A DNA stretch of 64,000 bases from NCBI GenBank assembly GCA_022559845.1, contig CM040128.1, positions 174,770,413 through 174,834,412 on the forward strand, given 5' to 3'. Source of the DNA: Amorphophallus konjac (Eukaryota; Streptophyta; Magnoliopsida; Alismatales; Araceae). The notes below the pieces were generated by a model, which saw only the letters and a program-made list of their open reading frames with translations, did no database searches and was not told where the DNA came from. A program made the translations under genes and the position numbers. Positions 1 to 11,143 of the stretch are shown here, in pieces (the stretch's first letter is position 1; every line of letters starts with the position of its first letter).

Positions 1-1820
1 TCATGAGCACAGGTCATAAAAATTCCATACATAAATTTCATTGCATCCATTGTTCTTAGACTTCAGTCATACAATGCATAGTGTGAGGGGGAGTTGTATA
101 CCAAGGAAACAATGTGATCATTGCATATATTACATGCTGTCAGCTCACTGCACTTGCATTTACTGGTTAGAAGTGTAGACACCTTGAATGCTAGCTGACG
201 CATACATTTAGGGGGAGCATTATTCATATTCTTGAAATCATCTGACCCATGCATCACATAACTGTTTATCTAGCTCATTTCTATCAACTGAACTTCCCAT
301 CTTCAGTTTGAACTGCTATCTTGCTTAAATTCCTGTGATGAATGTGAAATGCAACACATTTCAGCTTCCTGCTTCAACTGTTATCAGCCATTTTCACTCA
401 TCCTATCCATAGGTATCTGTTGAATTGGCTGCTCCTTAAAATGATTTGGCCTTCCCTCAAAATTCAGAAAGACTTCTCTGAGCATATCCTGATCATAAAT
501 CTGAAAATAACTTAAAGAGGAATCTTCTATTATATAGGACTATGAATGTCTAATACTTTCAACCGGTTGAAGTCTCATGTATGTCTTGTGTTTGTTTATG
601 AACACATCTTGAAAATATCTAAGTTAGTCTTAATAAACTTTCACCAACATTTTCACGTTGTGTCTTTTAAACTCTTCTGAATTCTGAAAATTCTGAAATC
701 ATAATATTCCTTGATTGACATGTATGAAATTAGTATTGTTTTTAAACATCTGAGAATCTGGAACATGTCTAAGGGTAAATCTTGTCAGAGCAATGACTTT
801 AGTCACTGAGAAACCATGTCCAAAGGACTGTGTCATGAGGTCCCATAGTTAACTCTGCTTCAGAAGATTGATAATCTGGCAGAGCAATGGCATGCACACT
901 GAGAAATACATCTCACTCATCAAAGAAATGATTTGTAGTGTGTCATGAAGTGTAAATGCTATCTCTGTTCTTATGAAGCATGACAGTTAGTCCTTCCAAG
1001 TGCTTAGGGATACTAGCGTCTAAACAACGTGTATCCTCTAGTTACAAGGGTGTACTAAACTCAAGTGCTCATGAAGATTGATATGAAAATTGTTACTGAT
1101 CTAGTGTATCATTTGAAAAGGTGCGCAAAAGAAATATTCTATTGGAACCCTTGACAGAAACAAATGTTTTCTTTTGTGTTTAACTTCAATACTATTGATT
1201 GCACCTCTTAAAGGAATCTTTGAAATTGAGTGAGTAAGAAAGAAGAAGGTTAAACAAGACTTTCAATCTGAAAGCAAGGTTCACTTTCATTAAAACTGAT
1301 TTCAGATATGAGTACAGAAAGCTTATGAACAAGCCTTGCATACATCATATACTAATCTGACTTGTCATTGAAGATCATTCATAAATCTCTATAATAGAAG
1401 AGTCTGAAATACCTGTTCAATCAGATTTATGAAATTGATATCCCATTGAAAATCTTTCTCATTCATTCTGAATGCTTACTTTCTCACATTGGACTCCTTT
1501 ATTTCAGACCTAACTGTTGGCTTCTTTAAGTCCTGTGCTTCATTCCAATCACTCTCCATCTAAGGGGGAGAATTTTTGCTTGTCCCTGTGGTTCAATGAT
1601 CATTCCATTCTTTTTGATGTTGTCAAAGGGGGAGAATTTTTGTGAGTCATCATTTGCATCAAATCATCACTTGCATCACATGGTGTTTTACATGCTCATT
1701 TTTTGACTGAGCTATTCTGTGGTGCATGTTCATGAACTGTCATATGGTATTTCATAATCATCATGATGATTCTATTGCAATGACTCATAATATTACCATC
1801 ATCAAAAATGGGGAGATTAT
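1..1820 (+). mobile_element. 3' noncoding region of a Sirevirus-like Copia element
   Basis: No coding frame of note. The region holds several AGGGGGAG-type polypurine runs (near 84, 210, 1563, 1626 and 1808). It shares diverged stretches with the reverse complement of 27633-29900, for example the parts around 900-960 and 28690-28790. It is therefore the downstream noncoding part of an element of the same family as the gag-only Copia at 26434-45476, in the opposite orientation. Gag and the 5' LTR lie outside the window. Confidence 0.7.
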
Positions 1821-2143
1821 TGTGTCCCCTGTGGTTCTGGGGTTTTGATGATGACAATTTTATGTCTCATTATGTTTACATGTACATCCTTGATGATATA
1901 ATCCTGATGTATTATGAGAAACTGTCAGAACAGGTTTAAAGATGACTCACAGGTCATGAAGTCAACTCAAGTCAAAAGTCAACCAGTGACAGGTAAGATC
2001 AGTGCACAGTCAGATCATGTAATGCTCTGTCTACTCTCAAATATTTAAGGTCTATGCATCATTTGCTTTAAGTGTTCATCTGTCATATGACCTCGGTGCA
2101 TTAACAGTAGCTGCATGCCATAGCATGATTGTATTGAGCATAT

Positions 2144-3625
2144 AGTCTGTGCACTCGTCTGTACATCGTTCATGCATATACAGTGTCTTGCACGCAAAGT
2201 CTTTACATGGTGCATTCATGCATATAATGTCTATACACTCTGTTGCATACAGACGTAAGGCAATGTCATGTACTCATAGTCCATTCATGCACACGCATAG
2301 TCTGTGCATTGTGCGTTCATGCTTAACTCCAGACTTAGCAAGTTTTACAACGTCTGCATATTGCGCATTCAAAGTCTGTACAACTAGTGCATCTCTTGAT
2401 TTCAAGTCTATACATTGTTGCATCATGTGCCTTATGCATATAAAGTTTGTACATCATATGCATAGTCTGTACAACTCCATCGTCTCACTTAGCGTCTAAG
2501 GTCGTGTGAACATTGCATCGGCTAAGTCTATACATTGCTCCGTCTCACTCAGCGTCTCATGTGCATAAATCAAAGTCTATACATTGCTTGTTAAAGTCAG
2601 TCTCACTTAGCGTCTATGTACATTGATGTAGCACGCATGCAAAGTCTATACAACGGCTAGCTGCACAAACGCCAAGTCTATACAATGGCTAGCTGTACAA
2701 ACGCCAAGACTATACATTGGCTAGCTACACAAACACTAAGTCTACACATTGTTACATGCAGAGTCTGTACATTCATTTGGCATGTCAATGCATCCATTTG
2801 TAATGTATATACCTTGCTATCTGCATTTGTGCACTCCTTCGCTCTAAGTCTATACATTGCTTCATGCATTGCACGATGTCTGCACATTGTGTGTTGCTAT
2901 GCTCATACATCATTTTAGTAAGTTGGTGCATGTTGAGTCTGTACATTCATTTGGCATGTTAGTGCATCCAATTGTAATGTTCATACCTTGCTTAGATGCA
3001 CTCTACACTACACACACTAAGTCCATACATTTGTTGACGGCACGACTGTGCATCCACTTTCAATGTACATACTTCACTGCATGCACACTGCATTACACAC
3101 GTTCAAAGTCTGTACATTGGCCAAGTCTACACATCACCGCTTGTGGTTCATTCGACTAAGTCTGTACAACCTTCATTGGTTCATACGACCAAGTCTGTAC
3201 AGCCCGTGTTCATGCATCATCTCATTAAGTCTATACATTCGTTGTGGCTTGTTCATGCATCATCTCTAAAGTCTATACATTCATGAGCTATGGTTGTGCA
3301 TCGTTTGCATATTGCACACTAAGTCTATACATCGCTACATACACTATGCATTTGGGCATTGTTCATTACAGCAAGTCTGTATATTGTTTTCTCATGCACG
3401 TAAACATCAAGTCTATGCATCGTCTTCTCACATTCACGCTAAGTCCATACACTATGCATTTGGGCATCGTTCATTACAGCAAGTCTGTACATCGCCTTGT
3501 GTCATGCACTCAAAGTCCACACATGCACACACTTATCTTGTGCATTGTGGTCTCATGCCTTAACACTAGGCATTGCAAAGTCTGTACATGGCTCTGCGCA
3601 TTAGATACAAAGTCTGTACATTCGT
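2144..3625 (+). repeat. Array of about 35 degenerate AAGTCTRTACATTG words
   Basis: The core AAGTCT[A/G]TACATTG recurs every 25-55 bp, for example near 2402, 2524, 2573, 2847, 3105, 3226, 3319, 3480 and 3609. Intervening sequences are unrelated to each other and vary in length. The array fills most of U3 and ends about 250 bp before the TATA box. Long frames that cross it are by-products of the repeat, not genes. The same array is present in reverse orientation at 26500-27400 and 44390-45470. Confidence 0.9.
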
Positions 3626-3877
3626 AAAGGCATGTCTGTGTATTCAATCTCGATGTTCATACTTTCCTATATGCTGCATCATGTATGTACAAACTCAGTT
3701 CAATCTCTGAACTTACTCAGTGCATCCTCGTTTGACCTGACAGAATATCTGCCCGAGGAAATTGAGAAGGGCACGCGATCCAAGGCTGGAAGGGCTGACA
3801 GGATGATGACACGTGGAGGAACCTTCTGGACGGGAAGGCGTGGGAATCACACGCCCATGTGGCTCCTGCTGGAACTG

Positions 3878-3889
3878 CTATAAAAAGAG
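3878..3889 (+). promoter_or_regulatory. TATA box of the Copia LTR
   Basis: CTATAAAAAGAG lies downstream of the word array and before a purine-rich leader. The equivalent place in the related LTR at 43427-45476 (around 44200-44215, minus) reads CTATCTAAGGA, so that copy has lost its TATA box. Confidence 0.75.
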
Positions 3890-3929
3890 GACTCCTCCAT
3901 CTGGAGAAGACTAATCGAAGCAGAAGCAG

Positions 3930-4200
3930 AGACAGAGTCTGCACGATCCAGAAGAAGAAAAAGAGTGAAGAAGAGAAAGAGAGAAGAAGCAGAAGGAAAG
4001 AGAAGTTGCAAAAGAAAAGGACAGAGAGAGAAAGCTCGTGAGGATCGAGAGAAAAAAGAAAGACAGTGAGAGAGAAGAGAAGAGCAGAGAAGAAAAAGAG
4101 TAGACAGTGAGATGAAAAAGAAAAAGAAGAAAAGAGAAGTAGAGAGAAGAAGAAAGAAGAGAAAGAAAGAAAGAGATAGATAGAAAGCTCGAGGAGAGAT
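3930..4200 (+). repeat. Purine-rich (GA) leader tract in LTR
   Basis: About 270 bp of GAAGAAGA/GAGAGAAA low-complexity sequence directly downstream of the TATA box. The related LTR has the same tract at about 44040-44180, where it appears as CT-rich sequence on the + strand. It forms the start of the transcribed R/U5 leader. No coding role is evident. Confidence 0.7.
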
Positions 4201-4369
4201 AAGAAGCTTCATAAGAAGATTAGTTCCTACTGGACCGTGGATCAAATCCAGGCTAGTCAGCTCTTACGAGAGGCACTTTGTGGATTTCATTTCCAGCTTT
4301 CTGATTGCTGTATTTTTGGTTATTATTTTTCTTTTTATCTGTTCACCTTGTTCTTCCGATTCCCTTGTT

Positions 4370-4740
4370 TGGGATCTGGGTTCCTCCTGTGGTCTTAGGA
4401 GAAGGGAGACTTGTTCTCCGGTTTGCTAGTGACTGTATGTCACTAGTGGTTCCCTCTAGTGTGGAGGAAGAGAGGCCCGTGACCTCTGGTTTGCAAGTGA
4501 CTAGGTGTCACTTGTGGTTCCCTCTGGGTTTCAGAGGAAGGGAGACTTGGGTCTCCGGTTGCAGGTAGTGGTTGCTACCTGTGGGTTCCCTCCTGGTCTG
4601 GAGGAAGAGAGACTTCATCTCTGGTTGCTAGTGACTGTGAGTCACTGGTGGTTTCCCTCCGGTTGGGAGGAAGAGAGGAGTGTGTTCCTCTGGTCAAGCG
4701 GTTAGGCAGCATTTGTTTGCAGACTGAGTCTGCGGTTCTA
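4370..4740 (+). other. Tandem hairpin cassette in LTR leader
   Basis: About five units of roughly 65-75 bp. Each contains up to three short inverted repeats in the same order: CTAGTGAC/GTCACTAG-type, CCCTC/GAGG-type and GGAGAC/GTCTCC-type. The stems keep pairing while the bases differ between units, for example CTAGTGAC/GTCACTAG against AAGTGAC/GTCACTT, and CCTCTG/CAGAGG against CCCTCC/GGGAGG. It looks like a string of small RNA stem-loops in the leader. Confidence 0.65.
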
Positions 4741-4757
4741 CCTGTTGCTAGTGGAAG

Positions 4758-4816
4758 CCTCACTCCGATTTGGAGTGAGGGGTGGACGTAGGTCTGTGGA
4801 CCGAACCACCTAAAAA
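4758..4816 (+). other. Structured leader module shared by Copia LTRs
   Basis: Perfect 9-bp stem CCTCACTCC/GGAGTGAGG, then GGTGGACGTA, a second hairpin GGTC/GACC, and CGAACCACCTAAAA. GGTGG and CCACC can pair to close the second hairpin. Versions with different but still pairing bases occur at 8959-9019 (+), 32398-32454 (-), 41688-41744 (-) and 43677-43734 (-). Confidence 0.7.
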
Positions 4817-5040
4817 TCCCTTGTGCAGTGGTTTGTCTGTTTGATCGATCCCGCTAGATGCATGCTAGGACCGTGATCTAATTGGTTGTCCATGTCCTAG
4901 TGATTGATGGGGTATGCATCTTTGATGTTTGAGCATTTGTCCATTGAACTTGTGATTATCATCTCATACGGATTTTAAATTGGTTAAAATTTATTAGAAG
5001 ATCCATTCACCCCCCTCTGGATCTGTATTTATCTATCGCA

Positions 5041-5344
5041 CCAAACTATCATTAGCCATTACATGATCTTTATTTCCGCAACGAAGACACGCTCCGCTCC
5101 TTCGCCAGCACTCTTTAATTAGATGACCAAATTTGTGACAGTGAAAATATTTCAATTGCGAAAGGTTATTCCTTTTCTTCTTATTACTTCGAATCTGTTT
5201 ACGATGGACTCGCCACCTTCTAGCCAAACCGAACCTTAGCTTACTCGTAGACCCTCTTGCTTTCATTTCAAAAATGAGCTTAGATACTTGCAAAATAATT
5301 AGAAGGTTAAAATTTTTATTATCCTTACACGTTGTGCTATGCAA
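5041..5344 (-). pseudogene. Gag fragment of a Tekay-like Gypsy element, zinc-knuckle end
   Basis: A basic frame on the minus strand ends in two zinc-knuckle-like blocks, HCHKFGHLIKEC and CLRCGNKDH. The first lacks its leading cysteine (tyrosine is in its place) and the second lacks its last cysteine, so neither is complete. The same paired arrangement, intact, is seen in the gag of the Gypsy at 15091-22439. Gag normally binds the element's RNA and builds the particle. Only about 100 codons remain, starting soon after the primer binding site, so most of gag is deleted. The reading is cut at 5041 by the Copia LTR. Confidence 0.65.
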
Positions 5345-5498
5345 TCTTATACATATTTTATTACTTAACCAGAAGCACTACCCCATCTCACCAGGTAACA
5401 AGAAGGGATGACAAGGATTACACGACCTATTACTTGGGGTAACCTATACTTACGGACAAGAACCTAGGACTCAACAACCAAGGCTCTGATACCACTTA
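5345..5498 (-). promoter_or_regulatory. Gypsy leader with primer binding site (5481-5494)
   Basis: The minus strand reads TGGTATCAGAGCCT four bases after the LTR end. This is the complement of the 3' end of initiator methionine tRNA, the usual primer for minus-strand DNA synthesis in these elements. The rest is untranslated leader. Confidence 0.8.
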
Positions 5499-6579
5499 TG
5501 TCACGCCCCGAACCGATAGCAGCGAGAAGTGATGCTCGGAACGTGGCAGCAAAACAGTCATGATAATTAGAGCAGATGAATAAATAAACATAATAAATAA
5601 TATTCAAACACATGGAGGCCATTAATTTGAGAAAAGTGTGATTTTTATTGATATTTAGAAATTTAAATACAATGTGGACTCAATAAAGGAAATAAAGAAG
5701 AGAAAATAGCAAGACCATAATACTATCTAGACTCAAGAAAATAAAAGACTCCGGTCTCTAAGCTCCAAGTTCACTCGATCACGTTGACCCGATCCCAATT
5801 GCAAGCGTTCCATCTACCACGTTACCTGAGAAGGATGGAAAATAAGAGGGGTGAGCGAGAAGCTCAGTAGGAATTATACTCTATCATCAGGCGAAGTTTA
5901 AGTAATTAATCATTTTCATGAATGTGTAAATAAAGCGAGAATTCAATAAAACAAGCTGGTAACCAACAAGATCAGAAGATAATTGATAGCTAAATAGAAA
6001 GGAACATTTGCAAATCGAGGTAGCAAAATAAATAACCAGGATTTCACTTGAGTGGCCACACACCAAGTCAAGTCAAGTCAATACATCATGCACGATAATA
6101 AGTGAATGGCCATTTATCGAGTCAAGTCAAGTTGAGTCATGCAAGCAAGCACTTCCTGCTTTCAAGAAAGTATAGCAAGTATCACAAGAGTGTGGAATGT
6201 TGTAGACCCAACACGTTAGATAGTACCGGTGCCAAATGCCACACCTAGTCATTCACCTCCCCGGGGATCAAGTACTATTCGGGTGCACCTCCCAGGACCA
6301 GACTGGGCCCTTTAATGTGTTTGCCTTGGCATTAATTTGTTTGGATCATAGATCCCATGAAATCTAGACATCCACAATGTTTAATGGCCAAGAGTTCCAA
6401 GGTTTAAGCTATGTAACTTATCGACTAAGATCAAATGATTTTTCAATAGAATTGGAATAGATATCAAGTGGAAGAACAAGGATCAAGCAAGATTTCGCAG
6501 TTCAAGGCCAACCTTGATATGACTGCTATCACAACAACAAAACACGGAGAATCATATTAAATCTTGATTTTAGCGATCA

Positions 6580-7625
6580 ATAACTGGGCCGCTAAGGTGA
6601 TATTGACGGTCTAACCTTAGACCGCGTACGGTTAAGTATAACAGGTTCTTAAAGCGAACCCAAAAAGGTCCTCAATTTAGCCCAAATCAGAATGGGTCCA
6701 AACAAGAGTTCAGCCGACGAAACTAAAGTCAAATACAACAGATTGGGCTAGGTTAGAATTGACTGGGCTCAAAAGAATCAGACTAAACCCAAGCCCATTA
6801 CTTAACTTTGGCCAAGAGGGGGATAGCGGTCTAAACCTGGGCCGCCAAGGATCGCTTAGCGGTCTAAAGTTGGGCCGCTACGGTCGTAGAGCAGTCCAGA
6901 TTTGGACTGGCCCAAACACGAATCAAAACACATCCAGGGGTTCAGGTCTTGGGGGTACAACCCGCCTGGCATCTGGTGGGAATCCTAGGCTCACGGGGAC
7001 TTACGGAGGTCTCATAATAGTGGTCCTAGTCCGACGGGAGGAATATCCGATAGAGAGTCCCAACTATTTCAAGATTGAGGCTATATGAAATGCGAAAAAT
7101 GAGACGATGCGGTCAATCAGTCCCACCGGAGTGGTATGACTGTCAAACAATGATATTAAGATCATAACATTATAACAGCATGGTTCAAAATTACAAGATT
7201 TACAACCAAGGTTTCATTACGTTTCATATGAGCATTTAACTTATGTCAAAACAACTTTCATGTGAATAATAAAATTAAAGGCCTATAATCATGATACTAG
7301 GTTAACATCACTTTCTGCATCGTTATGGACCAAGGCGTCATACTAAAATATAGCAATTTTCTGGTTAAAAATGTATGATATAGAGTTTAAAATACCCTAC
7401 CAGAGGAAATGAAATGGTCTATATAAGGGCCGCCAAAATCAAAAAATGGTCTATCGTAGGGCCGTTTATTTATTTTGAAATTAATCATACATAAATTTAA
7501 AATTTTGAAACGTAGGGCTTGAAGCGGTCTATCGTGGAACCACCAAATGACTCAGACGGTCTATCGTAAGGCCGCTACTTGTCTAGCGGTCACTGAAAGG
7601 ACCGTTTAGTCAACCCGAGACCACG
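6580..7625. repeat. Cluster of AGCGGTCTA...GGGCCGCTA words in the Gypsy LTR
   Basis: At least eight imperfect dyads pair a GCGGTCTA-like half with a GGCCGCTA-like half 8-15 bp apart, for example around 6592, 6604, 6832, 6857, 7411, 7446, 7529 and 7555. They lie downstream of the TATA box in the element's own direction, unlike the U3 clusters of the Copia LTRs. Variants of the same word occur in the other Gypsy LTRs at 16024-16080 and 22036-22090. Confidence 0.75.
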
Positions 7626-8085
7626 CCGACGGTGAGCCTCGACAAACCACGATAAAATCTCCATTCCACATGATAGGGTGAACAAAATTCAGGAAAAATA
7701 CTACCATTAGAAAGAGCTTTCAAAACCGTATAAGATGGCATGCTTTGATTAAAATTTCATGAGCCTAAATCATACAAAACGAGTTAACATGGAAGTTACC
7801 CTTTCGGGTATACCTCGGCGTAAAACATGAAATTAGGGCAGCATGGTACATGGATTTTAGAGAAATAGGTATCAAAAGAAAGGGCTCAGGAGGACAAACA
7901 AGATGGTATATTAAATTAATCTTTACGCATGAGAGACACCTACCGATTTGGAAGAAGAAAGGGAAGACGCGCTAAACCCTAGTCACGAACACGTCACCGT
8001 TCTCACCCTAATTCACCCTCGATCGACCACGATTGCTTGCGTCACCTGTTGAAAAATAAAAAGGAGGTCTAGGGCTGTGAAAGCC

Positions 8086-8096
8086 CTCTATTTATG
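8086..8096 (-). promoter_or_regulatory. TATA box of the Gypsy LTR
   Basis: Minus strand CATAAATAGAG, about 630 bp inside the LTR from its 5' end, in front of AGGGCTTTCACAGCCC. Confidence 0.6.
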
Positions 8097-8724
8097 GCGT
8101 CCAAGCAGGTTTCTAGAGGTCGAATTGGACTCGAGAGTCCAAGGAAGAAAAACCGGCAAAAAATCCGAGATGAAGCCTAATCCGCCGCCGCCGTCGCCAA
8201 TATATGGGCCTAGGGTTAGGGTTTCGAAGGGTGAATCGATCTACTAGGGTTAACCTTTCGATTGGGCTTGGTTTAGGCTCAAATGGTTAAGAATTGGGCT
8301 CTAATTTGATCGTTTAAGATTGACCTATTAAAATAACGAATTTAGCCATTAATTTTTTAATTCTGCCTTATTAAATTTTTATTAGGGGTCAGCCTAGTTG
8401 ACATTATTGTTAAACACTTCGTTCTCTACAAGAATATCATTTTTCATATTTTTAGAAATTAGTCAGAAATTTATCGTACGAGTGAAATTGTATTAATTTA
8501 ATTTATATATTCAGGTTATTATGAAAAAATTCAATTGCATTGTGAAATATGAAATTCTTTTTATGGTCATTGTAGAAAATAAATTGACATAATTTGGCTG
8601 CTTTCAAAAATAAACAATTTTCTTTAATTAAGGAAATTATAAAAATAGCAAGGAAAAATCTTTAATTCTAACACATATTTCAAAATTTTACTTTTATATT
8701 TTTTTATTTAACCGGGGTGTTACA

Positions 8725-9217
8725 TCTTGTCTGGGTTTTGTTTATGTTATCTTCTTTTTAGTTTGAACATTTCCATTGCTACCTTGTTCAGTCCCTACCT
8801 GGTGGTGTAGGAAGACAGATCAAGGGTGCTCCGGTCTGTGGTTTCAGTCCCTACCTGGTACTGTAGGAAGACAGATAGAAGGTGTTTCTATTCTGTGGTT
8901 GGCCTTGTGTGCCTGTAAGCTGTGTGTCAGTGTGTTTAGTGCAGTTGCAGTAGGAAAGCCTCACTCGGTTGAGTGAGGGGTGGACGCAGGACTCTCGTTT
9001 GAGTCCGAACCAACTTAAAAATCATGTCTTGTGTGACTTGCTTGTATGTTTGTCCTACGGTAGATGCATGCTTAGGCCGTTTACATATCTTACATTTCTT
9101 CTACTGCTTATGGGCCTTCCTGTGTGTTAGCATCTTTTATATTCCGCTGAGTTTATTACGAAAAAGGGGGCTGATCTATTCACCCCTCCCCTCTAGATCC
9201 GCCATTACCGTACAACA
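8725..9217 (+). mobile_element. 3' (R-U5) fragment of a Copia LTR
   Basis: Contains two units of the hairpin cassette (CCTAC/GTAGG then CAGA/TCTG, at about 8795-8905), the structured leader module at 8959-9019, a CACCCCTCCCCTCTAG stretch and a CA end at 9217. Its U3 is missing. It is joined at 8724/8725 to the Gypsy LTR. No primer binding site follows, so it is either a 3' LTR end or a broken piece. Confidence 0.65.
8959..9019 (+). other. Structured leader module, second version
   Basis: Stem CCTCACTC/GAGTGAGG, GGTGGACGCA, second hairpin GGACTC/GAGTCC, then CGAACCAACTTAAAA. Stem 2 has different bases from the copy at 4758-4816 and still pairs. Confidence 0.7.
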
Positions 9218-11143
9218 GATTTTACAGACTAAGTCGACTTAAGCCCAGTTCAGTCGACTGACATCCTGTCAGGTCGATTGACTTTATGGTTTTTCAGCAT
9301 ACCTGCCTTGGTGGTCTGCACCATTTAACTCCATTCTTTTCATAGCATATCCAAAGGTCCTAACTGAATTCAATAAGCCTTGATATAATGGATTTAAGCC
9401 TATTGAGGTTCTAATACATGAATGCAGAGGCTTCAACTGATTTCCTCATATCTGATTCTTGAATGCAAAGGCTTTATGTCATCTGAATTCTGCTAGCAGT
9501 CAGACTGAATTTGCTGTTGTAGAGACAAGTCTGTGGACTTGTGTGACACTTCTGTTGTTTGAATTTTTCATACTTTGCACATTGTTCAGTCAACCTGAAA
9601 TATGAATAGATTAAGAGATTTTATAGCTGAACTGGACTGGACTTATCCCCTTCTGGAGTGAACTTAGGCTTTTGCGTTTATGTAGAATTGAAGGCCTTGC
9701 AGCTTACTATTCATGCATCAAGCTAAACTCTGAAACTCTGATAACATGAGTTCTGCAGGGAATTCTGACTTGGTTGAATGCAGAAGCTGGACTAAATTCT
9801 AGTAGCTTGTTGATTTGCATCAGACTCAGTTGACTTGAGTTCTGCATGAAAGACAGACCAGGTTGATCTTCTGATGATTGAGTCTTTAGAGATATAGTTG
9901 AGCTATTATGACATGGTTGGATGAACCAGAGTCAACATTTACTTTTCACACAATTCAAAGGTGTTTAGTTGACATCATCAATAATCATGTAGACTCACCA
10001 ATGAGTCATAGTTCATCTTAGTCATGATGATCATTATGCAAGCAAGCATTCACCAACAAACTTTTAACAAACCACATCTCCCCATGTTAAATATCAAACT
10101 CAAACTCTCTTTTGAAATATGACTCATCAAACTCTCTCCCCCTTTGACATCAGTGAAAAGGAATAGAGTTGAGCATATTCTCTCCCCCTTTGAGAAGGAG
10201 AAAAAAATATTGATAGCAAAAGGAAAATAGAGTTTGACATCATTAACAGAATTTTGGAAATGACCAAATGAGCTTATAACTGATTCAACAGTGCAAGTTT
10301 AGGCAAAATATGAAATTTAGAGAGAAAGCCTTTTCAGAAAGAATTTTTTAGCATTAAAAACCAGCAATACTAAAAGCACATTTAGACAATTGTGTGATAG
10401 CAGGCTGTCAAGTGCCAGAACCATGAAGAAGGGTTAGCAGATTTCAAACAGTGAAGTGTGCATGCATATCTTAGCAAGGAAGGATGATAATCACAAAGAT
10501 GTGAATTTTAGTCAACTGACACCAATTGATACCTTATTGATGAACTTGACAGACAAACCTAGAATTTTCAGCAGGGTCTCAAGCAGCAAGCAGGAATTGA
10601 TACCAATTAGTATTAATAGAAATTGAAGATCTCAAATGCAAATTGATATTTAATGAAAGCACTTGGCAAACAGTTTGAGGAAACTGTGCCAAGACAAGCA
10701 GCAAAATGAGCAACACCAATTGATACCAATTGTTGGCAAGCAGGCATAAGGACTTCCAGAAGTCTGCCCAAATAGTGAATCAATGAGCATTCAAGCAGTA
10801 ATGATGTTGGAAGAAATATTTTTTCATGAAGACACTTCTCAGAATTATGAATCTAGAGACATTAGCAGTCTCATACCAATAGGACCAAATTGAGAGCAAC
10901 TATTTCATGCAAGGGATTTTTCTGAATAATAAGGTCAGTGAGATTCACAATCTGATAGATAACTCATAAACTAGAGTTTACAGATTTTTCAGATTCTTCT
11001 ACTATAAAGCCACTAGAGACATAACCCATAACATGATTGGTTCAAATCTAATAAAATCTGAGTTTATCAATTACAATCTATGAAAAAAAATTACACTCAG
11101 AGTTAATAGAGATAAACCAATATAGTATATTTGAACCCTGTTA
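9218..11143 (-). mobile_element. 3' noncoding region of a Sirevirus-like Copia, inverted
   Basis: No coding frame. On the minus strand it carries AAAGGGGGAGAG purine runs near 10145 and 10185 and TGATGTCAAAGGGGGAG wording like other Sirevirus 3' regions. Parts resemble 28150-28270 and the reverse complement of 1740-1800. Near 9225-9285 it has several GTCGACTGA-like words that could be the remains of a U3 word cluster. The boundaries are uncertain. Confidence 0.5.

Larger units (their letters stand above)
1821..5040 (+). mobile_element. 3' LTR of Sirevirus-like Copia (family with the AAGTCTRTACATTG word array)
   Basis: Starts TG right after a purine-rich run (AATGGGGAGATTAT) and ends CA at 5040, just after a TTCACCCCCCTCT stretch typical of Sirevirus LTR ends. 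Its promoter-proximal segment (about 3760-3930) matches the reverse complement of 44190-44350, so it belongs to the same LTR family as 43427-45476. Order: U3 with a long short-word array, TATA box, purine-rich leader, hairpin cassette, structured module, U5. The sequence after 5040 is Tekay-like Gypsy gag on the minus strand, so this Copia appears to have inserted into that Gypsy. The exact start could be 1821 or 1823. Confidence 0.8.
5499..8724 (-). mobile_element. 5' LTR of a Tekay-like Gypsy element (3.2 kb)
   Basis: Read on the minus strand it starts TGTAACACCCCGG at 8724 and ends GGGGCGTGACA at 5499, typical Gypsy LTR ends, and is followed by the primer binding site. A TATA box is at 8086-8096. 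The copy interrupts a Copia LTR fragment that resumes at 8725. The other half of the element is outside the window, because a Copia has inserted into its gag at 5040/5041. Confidence 0.85.

Noticed and set aside
2144..3625. CRISPR-like array (repeat word with unique spacers)
   Set aside because: Words are degenerate and only about 14 bp, spacing varies from about 25 to 55 bp, the setting is a plant LTR, and no cas genes are present.
2149..3627. Several Cys/His/Ser-rich open frames (2149-2499, 2857-3159, 3244-3627)
   Set aside because: They are translations of the AAGTCTRTACATTG word array in various frames; the same peptides appear on the opposite strand in the other arrays.
3847..4245. 132-codon Ser/Phe/Leu-rich frame, possible membrane protein
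   Set aside because: Minus-strand reading of the purine-rich leader tract.
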